Positions 8,060-15,320 of a stretch of 48,608 nt of DNA are shown here, one piece after another. The DNA comes from UBA1189 sp964570685. Lineage in GTDB: Bacteria > Bacteroidota > Bacteroidia > Bacteroidales > Bacteroidaceae. The position numbers and the translations under genes are program-made. The stretch's first letter is position 1. Each line of letters opens with the position of its first letter. The DNA lies in the NCBI GenBank assembly GCA_964570685.1, contig CAZMZC010000022.1, forward strand, positions 1-48,608, in the 5' to 3' direction. The notes beneath the pieces are model-generated. The model had not been told where the DNA came from. It ran no database searches and saw only the letters and a list, made by a program, of their open reading frames with translations.

Positions 8060-9733
8060 CTACAATGCCATGAGCACGAGTATCTGTGCTGTCACTACGC
8101 GAAGGAACATCGTGAGCGGATATACGGTAGAGTAGGCTACCGACGCCTGATTGTTGCCACACACCTCATTGCTGTAGGCGAGGGCAGGAGGGTCTGTCAT
8201 GGCACCCGAGATGAGTCCGGCAATCGTGAAGTAGCTGAGTTTACATCCCTTGCGGGCAATGATGCCGATGGTGAGGCAGGGGATGACGGTGATGAGGAAA
8301 CCGTAAAGTATCCACCAGTAGCCGCCATTTATAATGGTGTCGATGAAGCCGTCACCTGCACCGATACCTACCGAGGCAAGGAAGAGGGTGATACCTATCT
8401 GACGTATCATCTTATTGGCCGACGAGGTGGTGTAGGTGACGAGCTTGAGCTGCGGGCCGAACTTGCTGATGAGGATAGATACGATGAGCGGACCGCCTGC
8501 AAGTCCGAGCTTCACGGGCACCGGCACGCTGGGGATGAAGATGGGCAACGAACCTAAAACCACACCTAGTGCGATGCCGAGGAAGATGGCGGCGAGGTTG
8601 GGCTCTTCGAGACGCTTCACCGAGTTGCCCATAAACTTACCTATCTTCTTGATACTGTCTGGCTTGCCCACCACAACCACGCGGTCGCCCAGCTGGAGCA
8701 GCAGATGCGGGTCGGCAATGAGGTCTACACCAGCACGGCTGATGCGCGAGATGGTGACGTTGAAGGTCTGACGCAGCTTGAGGTCGCCCAGACGTTTGCC
8801 GTTGATGCTCGGGTTGGTGATGACGAAGCGCTCGGCTGTGAGGTTGTTGGCTTCGATGGCATCCCACTCGGCCATGTTCATGTCGATACGGGGACCGATG
8901 AGCAGTGACAGCGCCTCTATCTCGAGCGGACTGGCCACGAGGAAGAGCTTGTCGCCCATGCCCAGCTTGGTGGTCGACTCGGCCAACTCGATGTCGTGGG
9001 TTTGCTCGTGGAGCACACGGGTGATGACGCACTTACGGCCGAAGAGGTCCTGAATCTCACGGATGGTATGTCCGCAAACGGAGTCGTTGTGCACCTCAAG
9101 GGTGACAGCTTCGAGCGACTCGGCATTCTCCTTGTTGCGCTCCATCATGATGCGGCGTTCGTTGTCGAAGTTGACACGGAAGATATGCTTCAGCAATATG
9201 ATGCAGAGTATGATGCCCACTACACCGAGCGGATAGGCCACGGCATAGCCTTGGGCGATGGTGGTGTTGGTCTCTCCCGTCATGTCGAAGAAGGTCTGTT
9301 GGGCAGCACCCATACCGGGCGTGTTGGTCACGGCACCGCTGAGTACACCAATCATGCTGATGAGGTCCTGCCCCGTGATGAGGTGGATGGCGTAGGTGAC
9401 GCAGCAGCCCAGTAGCACGATACCTGCCGCGAGCATATTGAGCGTGACGCCTCCCTTGCGGAACGAGGAGAAGAATCCCGGTCCTACCTCCAAACCGATG
9501 GAGTAGATGAAGAGGATAAGGCCAAATTCCTTGACGAAGTGAGCTGTGGTAGGGTCGAGTACGAAGCCCAGATGACCGGCGAGAATACCTACGAAGAGAA
9601 TCCATGTAACGCCGAGCGATACGCCGCCAAACTTGATTTTGTTGAGACAAAGCCCTCCGGCGATAACAAGGGCTACAATGAATACGGAGTGGGCTACGCC
9701 ACTACCCGTGAACAGATTAACCAACCATTCCAT
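8060..9733 (-). CDS. YidE/AspT-type putative antiporter with two RCK_C domains
   Basis: A 557-residue inner-membrane protein with two hydrophobic halves separated by a cytoplasmic region. The first half (about residues 1-190) includes FGGVSLGVTWILFVGILAGHLGF and GAVTNTPGMGAAQQTF; the second (about 375-557) includes GLISGAMTDPPALAY, the matching repeat motif. The middle has two TrkA-C/RCK_C-like segments, each ending in GDKLFLV or GDRVVVVG. This layout is that of the aspartate:alanine antiporter (AspT)/YidE/YbjL family. The substrate is unknown. It is a single-gene unit with a promoter-like sequence upstream. Confidence 0.88.
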   Translation of the reverse strand: MEWLVNLFTGSGVAHSVFIVALVIAGGLCLNKIKFGGVSLGVTWILFVGILAGHLGFVLDPTTAHFVKEFGLILFIYSIGLEVGPGFFSSFRKGGVTLNMLAAGIVLLGCCVTYAIHLITGQDLISMIGVLSGAVTNTPGMGAAQQTFFDMTGETNTTIAQGYAVAYPLGVVGIILCIILLKHIFRVNFDNERRIMMERNKENAESLEAVTLEVHNDSVCGHTIREIQDLFGRKCVITRVLHEQTHDIELAESTTKLGMGDKLFLVASPLEIEALSLLIGPRIDMNMAEWDAIEANNLTAERFVITNPSINGKRLGDLKLRQTFNVTISRISRAGVDLIADPHLLLQLGDRVVVVGKPDSIKKIGKFMGNSVKRLEEPNLAAIFLGIALGVVLGSLPIFIPSVPVPVKLGLAGGPLIVSILISKFGPQLKLVTYTTSSANKMIRQIGITLFLASVGIGAGDGFIDTIINGGYWWILYGFLITVIPCLTIGIIARKGCKLSYFTIAGLISGAMTDPPALAYSNEVCGNNQASVAYSTVYPLTMFLRVVTAQILVLMAL

Positions 9734-9790
9734 GATGTCTTAATCCTTTCGTTTTGATAACCAGAAACCTTTATTTGATACCTTAAAAAA

Positions 9791-9820
9791 CGCTAAATTC
9801 TCTTAGCGCTTGCAAAGTTA
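9791..9820 (-). promoter_or_regulatory. -7 element and 5' leader hairpin upstream of the transporter gene
   Basis: The minus strand reads TAACTTTGC at 9820-9812, matching TAnnTTTG, about 80 bp before the start codon. Just downstream, within the expected leader, CGCTAA (9791-9796) and TTAGCG (9803-9808) form a small hairpin. Confidence 0.5.
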
Positions 9821-9879
9821 CCCCCTTTTTATGGATAAAAGAAGAGAAAACGAAAAGATTTTTCGCGCAGGTCTAAAAA

Positions 9880-10533
9880 CTATAGTGCCAGTTCCAATAT
9901 ATCCTTCGCGTTATGTCTGATATGGACTGCACCATTGGTGCGGAGCTCCTCCTCGTCACGAAATCCCCAGGTGACACCTACGCTCTCGACTGAGGCGTTG
10001 CGGGCGGTCTGCATATCTACGCCAGAGTCGCCTATACATAAGGTACGCGCGCGAGAGATGCCCGTTTCAGAGAGTATGTCATTCACAATCGTGGGGTCGG
10101 GCTTGATGGGTACTCCTTCGCGTTGGCCATACACGGCTGCAAAGCGTATGTCGGGGAAGAAGTGGCCGACGAGTTTGGCTGTAGCCTGTTGGTATTTGTT
10201 GGAGGCGACGGCCAGCTGTATGCCTTGGCTTTGCAAGTGGGTGAGCAACTCTACGATGCCAGGATAGGGGTGGCTGTCATCGGCGTTGTGCTCATTGTAG
10301 TAGGGGATGAAGAGAGTGCGTATGCGCTGCACGTTTTCCTCGGTACGCGCTTCCTCGGGCAGAGCGCGGGCAAAGAGTTTGTTGATTCCGTTGCCTACAA
10401 AGCGGTAGTAGGCTTCGGTGGGGTGGGTAGGGTAGCCACATTTGGCCAACGCCTGGTTGGTGGCGTTGGCCAAATCGGCTACTGTGTCAAGTAGGGTGCC
10501 GTCGAGATCGAAGATGACCAGTTGCTTACTCAT
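9880..10533 (-). CDS. gph: HAD-family phosphatase, phosphoglycolate phosphatase-like
   Basis: A 217-residue HAD hydrolase. The nucleophile motif FDLDGTLLDT starts at D9, the second motif is VASNKY, and the third/fourth motif region is CIGDSGVDMQTARNA. Size and the helical cap after motif I (DLANATNQAL, NGINKLFARAL) match phosphoglycolate phosphatase, which removes phosphate from 2-phosphoglycolate. Other sugar-phosphate substrates are possible in this family. Its start overlaps the end of the DUF4861 gene by 8 bp, so it is the last gene of the GH28-DUF4861 operon; this could mean it acts on a phosphorylated sugar intermediate, but that is inference. Confidence 0.82.
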   Translation of the reverse strand: MSKQLVIFDLDGTLLDTVADLANATNQALAKCGYPTHPTEAYYRFVGNGINKLFARALPEEARTEENVQRIRTLFIPYYNEHNADDSHPYPGIVELLTHLQSQGIQLAVASNKYQQATAKLVGHFFPDIRFAAVYGQREGVPIKPDPTIVNDILSETGISRARTLCIGDSGVDMQTARNASVESVGVTWGFRDEEELRTNGAVHIRHNAKDILELAL

Positions 10534-11782
10534 CTTTCTTTATCTCTATGGGGCTCTTAAGCTGCTGCTCCCATGCTTTTACCCATCTGAACCATTCTTC
10601 GGCGCTATGTATACCACTCTGCTCCTCCTTGTCAGAGGCAAAGGCGATATGATAGGTAAAGGAGAGTTCCTTGGAGAGGCTGCGTGCCTTGTCGCCCAAG
10701 AGGTAGAGTGTGTTTTCTGCATTGTCGGGCTCGCCCACCACGTTGCGTTGCGGGATGCTGACAGCCATGCCGAGCACCTCTTTCTTGCGGTTGAGCGTGT
10801 CTTTCTTGCCAGCGGGCCAGTTGTCGCCCCATACGGCAGCTGTGCCTATATGGTCGGTGTATGCCTGGAAGTTGTCTACCTTGATGAGGCCGGTGCAGAA
10901 AGGCTCGTTAAGCGGCTTGTCGCCCTTGATGCATACGTCGACCTGTACGTCGCGGTGGCCTCCGTAGAGGGTGTAGCGCAGGGTGAGGTCAAGGGGCTGC
11001 CCGCCGTATTGCCAGTTCTCGTCGTGTATCTCCACTACAGTACGCAAGGGACCGTAGGCGAGGATGCTCTCGGTGCGTGCCTTGACGGGTTGTACGTATG
11101 ATGGCTTGCCGTTGGTGTAGCCGCGGAAAGTGCCGAGAGCGCAGGTGGTACCTGCCCACAGGATGTCGTCGCCGTAGCCATTGGCCAAATGCTCGGGGGT
11201 GGGGTAGAACTGTGTCTGCTCTATCTCGAGCTGCTGCTTGCGCTTGCCGTAGATGTCTACTGTCTGGCGTTCATCGAAGTAGAGTCGGTAGGCCACAAGC
11301 TTTGACTCGAAGGCAGGGCCGTGGTGGTGCAGGTTGTTGTATACGTTGACATCGCCGGGCACCGTGAGTGATTGTATGGGCTTGTGACCCTTCTTCTTGT
11401 CGCTCAGCAGCATCTCGGCAAACACTTGGGCTGGATAGCGGTCGGGCTTGGCCGTCTGGCTCAGTTCGACGGTTACCTCACGCTCTTCGCGGTTGGGGAG
11501 GTCGAGGAGGAAGACCAGTTCCTCGTTGATGCCGTCGCCGTCGAGGTCGTCAAGTTGTGAGGGTATTTCAACTTCGGTTTGTGTGTCTTCGTCCCATACA
11601 CATACGGTAGCCGACTGGTAGTGTGCGGCTTGCTGCTCTGCGGTGAGGCTAAGCACAATGGGGGCATTGGCTTTGTCGTGGGCCGAAGGGTTGCTTACCG
11701 TGTATTTGAGCTGCTCGGTGCTGCTCTGCCCCATGATGTTGAGGCAGAGCAGGCAGGCGAGGCTTGTTGTGATAGCTTTCAT
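10526..11782 (-). CDS. DUF4861 family secreted protein
   Basis: A 418-residue exported protein. The ATG at 11782 gives a signal peptide (MKAITTSLACLLCLNIMG); a TTG 12 bases upstream is also possible. I recognise DUF4861-like stretches such as LDGDGINEELVFLLDLP, NNLHHHGPAFESKLVAYR, DILWAGTTCALGTFRGY and TGLIKVDNF. DUF4861 proteins are common in Bacteroidetes polysaccharide loci, often beside pectin-acting enzymes; their biochemical role is not something I can state. The gene starts 1 bp after the GH28 stop and overlaps gph at the other end, so the three are translated from one message. It probably acts in the periplasm on pectin fragments (inference). Confidence 0.8.
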   Translation of the reverse strand: MKAITTSLACLLCLNIMGQSSTEQLKYTVSNPSAHDKANAPIVLSLTAEQQAAHYQSATVCVWDEDTQTEVEIPSQLDDLDGDGINEELVFLLDLPNREEREVTVELSQTAKPDRYPAQVFAEMLLSDKKKGHKPIQSLTVPGDVNVYNNLHHHGPAFESKLVAYRLYFDERQTVDIYGKRKQQLEIEQTQFYPTPEHLANGYGDDILWAGTTCALGTFRGYTNGKPSYVQPVKARTESILAYGPLRTVVEIHDENWQYGGQPLDLTLRYTLYGGHRDVQVDVCIKGDKPLNEPFCTGLIKVDNFQAYTDHIGTAAVWGDNWPAGKKDTLNRKKEVLGMAVSIPQRNVVGEPDNAENTLYLLGDKARSLSKELSFTYHIAFASDKEEQSGIHSAEEWFRWVKAWEQQLKSPIEIKKDE

Positions 11783-11783
11783 A

Positions 11784-13373
11784 TTATAGTTCAATAGCTT
11801 GTTGTTTGCCTATTTGGGCATAGTTCTTGCCGTTGATGGTCACGTTCTTTACACCACCCATGCGAATGGCCGGACCCTCTTTCAGGGTTTCAATGTGCAG
11901 GTTGTCGATGGTGATGTCCTTGGCCTCTTGGAATACGGCTCCCTCCTTGGCGTCGGTGATGGTGACGTTGTTGAGGTTGATATTGGAAATGCGCATCTCG
12001 GGCAATCCGTTGAAGAAGATGGCGCGTCCCGAACCCTTGCAAGTGACGTTGTCAATGTATATGTTGCGGAAGATGGGGGTCTCCTCTGTTACAGGAGGCA
12101 GGCTACCTTCCATGTTGCCCTCTTCGTCGTAATTGACCTCCTCGCGCGACTTGCCGCTATAGAAGAGGTTGAAGATGATGGCCTCGGCAGGGATGTTGAT
12201 CATGTTGATGTTGCTGATGTAGATGTTCTCTACAAGTCCGCCACGGCCGCGACAGCTCTTGAAGCGCAAGCCTACATCGGTGCCCATGAAGGTGCTGTTG
12301 TCTACGAAGATATTTTGTACGCCACCACTCATCTCACTGCCTACTACAAAGCCGCCATGGCCATGCAGCACGACATTGTTTTGTATGATGACATTCTTGC
12401 AGGGCTCACCACGACGGCGTCCGTCCTCATCCTTGCCCGACTTGAGGCAGATGGCATCGTCGCCTGCATCGAAGTGGCAGTTGGCAATGATGGCATTGGT
12501 GCACGACTCCAGGTCGAGGGCATCGCCATTCTGCGAATACCAGGGGTTGACTACGGTCACCTTGTTCAGCGTGATATGGTCGCAAGAGCGCGGATGCAAG
12601 CACCAGGCGGGTGAGTTCTTGAAGGTGCATCCCTCGATAAGTACACGCTTGCATTTCACGAAGTTGAGCAATACGGGGCGCAACCAGTCGCGGATGCTGT
12701 TCCACTCCTCTTCGGTCTCGATGCCTACAGGATTGTTGAAGTTGATGCAAGCCTTCATACCTTTGATAGAACCTTCGCTCGGATACCAAGTGGTACCTTC
12801 TACAACGCCTCCCTTGCGGATGAGCTTGTTCCATTGGCTCTCGGTGAGCTTGCTTTTCTTCACGGCTCGCCAGGTGTCTCCGTTTCCGTCAAATGTGCCG
12901 TGTCCGGTGATGGCAATGTTCTCGCAGTTCCAGGCCGAGATGGGCGATTGGCAGCGACGGGTGTCGAGGCCCTCGAAGCTGGTTTCGATGATGGGGTATA
13001 GCGAGTGGTCGCCAGAGAAGTACACCAGGGCGTTATACTCTGTGTAGAGGTTTACGTTGCTCTTCATCTCGATGGGGCCGGTAATCCACAAGCCTTCGGG
13101 GATGACTACGGTACCGCCGCCCTTCTCGCTCACATGAGTGATGGCATCGTTGATAGCCTTTGTGTTCAAGGCTATACCGTCGCCTACGGCTCCGAACTCT
13201 ACGATACTCACCTTATAGTCGGGGAAGGTGGGGAGCTGCACCTCTTCCATCTCGAAGGGAAGACGCTCGTACACAGCTTTGTCGATGGGGTAACTCTCTT
13301 CTTGCTTGCCTACGCAGCTGGTCAATAGTACGGCAGCAGCAGCAATCAGGGTGTTGAAATAGTTCTTTTTCAT
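11784..13373 (-). CDS. GH28 polygalacturonase-like lipoprotein
   Basis: A 529-residue glycoside hydrolase family 28 enzyme with parallel beta-helix repeats, expected to hydrolyse alpha-1,4-galacturonan linkages of pectin. The GH28 residues are all visible: NGD (D284), the DD pair in DAGDDAICLKSG (D305, D306), GHG (H339) and RFK (R370, K372). The signal peptide ends in LLTSC with the lipid-attached Cys at residue 20, so the protein is anchored in a membrane, possibly exposed on the surface. It is the first gene of an operon with DUF4861 and gph. No SusC/SusD pair is nearby, which is unusual for a pectin-acting enzyme in this group. Confidence 0.93.
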   Translation of the reverse strand: MKKNYFNTLIAAAAVLLTSCVGKQEESYPIDKAVYERLPFEMEEVQLPTFPDYKVSIVEFGAVGDGIALNTKAINDAITHVSEKGGGTVVIPEGLWITGPIEMKSNVNLYTEYNALVYFSGDHSLYPIIETSFEGLDTRRCQSPISAWNCENIAITGHGTFDGNGDTWRAVKKSKLTESQWNKLIRKGGVVEGTTWYPSEGSIKGMKACINFNNPVGIETEEEWNSIRDWLRPVLLNFVKCKRVLIEGCTFKNSPAWCLHPRSCDHITLNKVTVVNPWYSQNGDALDLESCTNAIIANCHFDAGDDAICLKSGKDEDGRRRGEPCKNVIIQNNVVLHGHGGFVVGSEMSGGVQNIFVDNSTFMGTDVGLRFKSCRGRGGLVENIYISNINMINIPAEAIIFNLFYSGKSREEVNYDEEGNMEGSLPPVTEETPIFRNIYIDNVTCKGSGRAIFFNGLPEMRISNINLNNVTITDAKEGAVFQEAKDITIDNLHIETLKEGPAIRMGGVKNVTINGKNYAQIGKQQAIEL

Positions 13374-13406
13374 AATGGTATATTGATAAGGTTATTCTTG
13401 CATATT

Positions 13407-13415
13407 GCAAAGATA
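13407..13415 (-). promoter_or_regulatory. -7 element upstream of the GH28 operon
   Basis: The minus strand reads TATCTTTGC, matching TAnnTTTG, about 35 bp before the GH28 start. The sequence 20 bp further upstream is AT-rich (TTTA rather than TTTG). Confidence 0.5.
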
Positions 13416-13453
13416 CAATTTTATTTCTATATAAATGAAAAATAGGATATGGA

Positions 13454-13485
13454 TTTGACAATAACGTCTAAACTTTATACCTTTG
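13454..13485 (+). promoter_or_regulatory. Promoter of the RsmI-like methyltransferase gene
   Basis: TTTG (13454-13457), 20 bp, then TACCTTTG (13478-13485), an exact fit to the Bacteroidetes -33/-7 consensus. It ends 25 bp before the ATG at 13511 and is divergent from the GH28 promoter about 40 bp away. Confidence 0.75.
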
Positions 13486-13510
13486 TTGCCGTAAATCAAT
13501 CGATACAAGA

Positions 13511-14215
13511 ATGGAAACTGCATTGTACCTCATTCCCTGCACTTTGGGCGACACGCCTATTGAGAAGGTGCTGCCGGCATACAACCGTGATATTATTGTC
13601 GGTATCCGCCATTTTATTGTTGAGGATGTGCGCACGGCCCGTCGTTTTCTCAAGAAGGTGGAGCGCGAAATCAATATTGACGATCTGACCTTCTATGAAC
13701 TGAACAAGCATACCTCGCCCGAGGCTATTGCCTCGTACCTCAAACCGTTGCAGGAGGGTGTGCCCATGGGTGTTATCTCCGAGGCGGGCTGTCCTGCCGT
13801 GGCCGACCCTGGGGCCGATGTGGTGGCTATCGCACAGCGCAAGCGCTGGAGGGTGGTTCCGCTGGTGGGTCCGTCAAGTATCATTCTCAGCGTGATGGCG
13901 TCGGGGTTCAACGGGCAGAGTTTTGCATTTCATGGCTATCTGCCTATTGATGCAAGCGAACGTGCAAAGACGCTGAAGCACTTGGAGGCGCGTGCCTACT
14001 CGGAGCATCAGACCCAGCTGTTCATTGAGACTCCCTATCGCAATCTGAAGATGTTTGACGATATCATCCGCACGTGCCGCCCCCAGACGAAGCTGTGCGT
14101 GGCGGCCAATCTCACCTGTGAGGGCGAATATGCAGTGACACGCACGGTGGCCGAATGGAAGGGTCAGCGCCCTCCGATTGACAAGATTCCATGCATATTC
14201 CTTATATATAAATAA
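13511..14215 (+). CDS. SAM-dependent tetrapyrrole-methylase family protein (RsmI-like)
   Basis: A 234-residue protein of the tetrapyrrole (corrin/porphyrin) methylase fold. Landmarks are LYLIPCTLGD at the start, GVISEAGCPAVADPGADVV (SAM-binding region), VPLVGPSSIILSVMASGFNGQSFAFHGYLP and FIETPYRN. These are the motifs of RsmI, which methylates the 2'-hydroxyl of C1402 in 16S rRNA. The protein is shorter than E. coli RsmI and its N-terminus differs, so it may be the short paralogue common in Bacteroidetes whose target is not established. It is monocistronic with its own promoter, and a strong palindrome follows. Confidence 0.85.
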   Translation: METALYLIPCTLGDTPIEKVLPAYNRDIIVGIRHFIVEDVRTARRFLKKVEREINIDDLTFYELNKHTSPEAIASYLKPLQEGVPMGVISEAGCPAVADPGADVVAIAQRKRWRVVPLVGPSSIILSVMASGFNGQSFAFHGYLPIDASERAKTLKHLEARAYSEHQTQLFIETPYRNLKMFDDIIRTCRPQTKLCVAANLTCEGEYAVTRTVAEWKGQRPPIDKIPCIFLIYK

Positions 14216-14224
14216 GGTATATAA

Positions 14225-14258
14225 AGCAAGGGGCATATCACGTGATATGCCCCTTGCT
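14225..14258. terminator. 34-bp perfect palindrome between convergent genes
   Basis: The left half (14225-14241, AGCAAGGGGCATATCAC) is the exact reverse complement of the right half (14242-14258), with CACGTG at the centre and no unpaired loop in the DNA. It lies 10 bp after the methyltransferase stop and 43 bp before the end of the convergent OmpH gene, so it probably ends transcription from both sides. A T-rich stretch follows on the plus strand. Confidence 0.7.
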
Positions 14259-14300
14259 CATGCATGTTTTATGGTTATTTTAAGATTGGATATTGGTTTT

Positions 14301-14897
14301 TTACTTCTTGTAGTAGGCGTCGTAGCGTGCGTTCAGCCCGTCGATAATCTCCTGGGTGATATTCATGTCGCTGTCAATGTAGAGGATGTTGTCGCCAATG
14401 CGGCTGAGGATTATGTTGTAGCCCATCACCCTGTTGTAGTCGCTGATGTATGCGTTGATAGAGTCGCGGAAGAGGGCATTGTTCTTGTTGTTTGCAATGG
14501 CGAGCTCGTTGCTCAGGCGCTCTTGCAGCCGCTCCAGCTCTTCGCTTTGTTTCAGTATACGGGCTTGCTCTGACTCGGCTCTTTCGCGTGTGACGAAGGC
14601 GTTGTTGTTGAGCTTGCGCTCAAACTCCTCATATTCGGCCTGCAGCTTCTTGCCCTTTTCGTTGAGGGTGGCGCGGATATTCTCCTCCTTGCGTATCATC
14701 TCTTCGTTGAGCTGTATCCACAACTTGTAGTTGGTGAGCAGCGTGTCGATGTCTACATAGGCAATCTTCAGTGCCGGTGTGCTGTCGTATACGACAGGAG
14801 CCGGTGCCACGACGGGTTGCTGAGGAGCTTGGTTGCATTGAGTGAATGTCAGCACGAATGCTGAAGCACAAAGTGCGGTAACGATAGTTTTCTTCAT
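14301..14897 (-). CDS. OmpH/Skp-family periplasmic chaperone-like lipoprotein
   Basis: A 198-residue exported protein. The N-terminus MKKTIVTALCASAFVLTFTQC looks like a signal peptide with a possible lipidation Cys at 21. After a Pro-rich stretch (PQQPVVAPAP) comes the OmpH/Skp pattern IAYVDIDTLLTNY, then a long charged coiled coil (about residues 60-145, rich in E, K, R, Q). The C-terminus is YIDSDMNITQEIIDGLNARYD, which recalls the usual Skp ending 'LDVTDQVI..LN'. Skp proteins hold unfolded outer-membrane proteins in the periplasm. The small membrane protein gene lies 20 bp upstream on the same strand. Confidence 0.85.
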   Translation of the reverse strand: MKKTIVTALCASAFVLTFTQCNQAPQQPVVAPAPVVYDSTPALKIAYVDIDTLLTNYKLWIQLNEEMIRKEENIRATLNEKGKKLQAEYEEFERKLNNNAFVTRERAESEQARILKQSEELERLQERLSNELAIANNKNNALFRDSINAYISDYNRVMGYNIILSRIGDNILYIDSDMNITQEIIDGLNARYDAYYKK

Positions 14898-14917
14898 TGT
14901 TTTATATTGTTTTTTAA

Positions 14918-15148
14918 TTACTCGGTATCCGTCTCATGCCGTCTGCTTTCCTTCACTGCCATGCGGTTTTCGCGCTGTGCCTGCCTGTCCTGTGTTTGGG
15001 CGCTGGTGATGCCCCGTTCACGCAAGTGCTTGTTGCCGCAAACGTGGGTGTTGGGGAAGCGTCCGTTCTTCTTTATCAGAATGGTAACACACATTAACAC
15101 CATGCAGACTGCAATTATTAGCAGAGAAATTAGGAATAAACGTACCAT
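14918..15148 (-). CDS. Small single-pass membrane protein, unknown function
   Basis: A 76-residue protein read from the ATG at 15148. Residues 1-26 (MVRLFLISLLIIAVCMVLMCVTILI) are one strong membrane segment, followed by a short basic cytoplasmic-like tail with KKNGRFPNTHVCGNKHLRERGI. That tail looks conserved among Bacteroidales proteins I recall, but I cannot name a function. The gene precedes the OmpH-like gene by 20 bp, so the two are probably co-transcribed. A -7 element (TATCTTTGC, minus strand) lies 19-27 bp upstream of its start. Confidence 0.65.
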   Translation of the reverse strand: MVRLFLISLLIIAVCMVLMCVTILIKKNGRFPNTHVCGNKHLRERGITSAQTQDRQAQRENRMAVKESRRHETDTE

Positions 15149-15165
15149 TTTCTTATTTTTGCGGG

Positions 15166-15278
15166 TGCAAAGATAATGCAAACGAGTGAATAAAGCTTAC
15201 TTTATTTGCAACGAGCGCCGCTTATCTTCGCAAAACTGTTGCAAAGATACAACAAATGAGCGAATAAAACTCGCTTTG
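15166..15278. repeat. Imperfect direct repeat carrying two promoter-like elements
   Basis: Two copies of a roughly 38-bp sequence start at 15166 and 15240 (spacing 74 bp). Both begin TGCAAAGATA and later share GAATAAA and CTTT, with about eight differences. Each copy holds TATCTTTGC on the minus strand (15175-15167 and 15249-15241), a match to TAnnTTTG. The pair lies between the divergent small membrane protein gene and pepD. Confidence 0.7.
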
Positions 15279-15320
15279 CCCGTTACTTTTACCTTTTTTA
15301 AGGATATAAACTATAATAAT

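Noticed and set aside
14918..15181. Longer form of the small membrane protein starting with MHYLC
   Set aside because: That start is a TTG lying within the -7 promoter element, so it would precede the transcript start.
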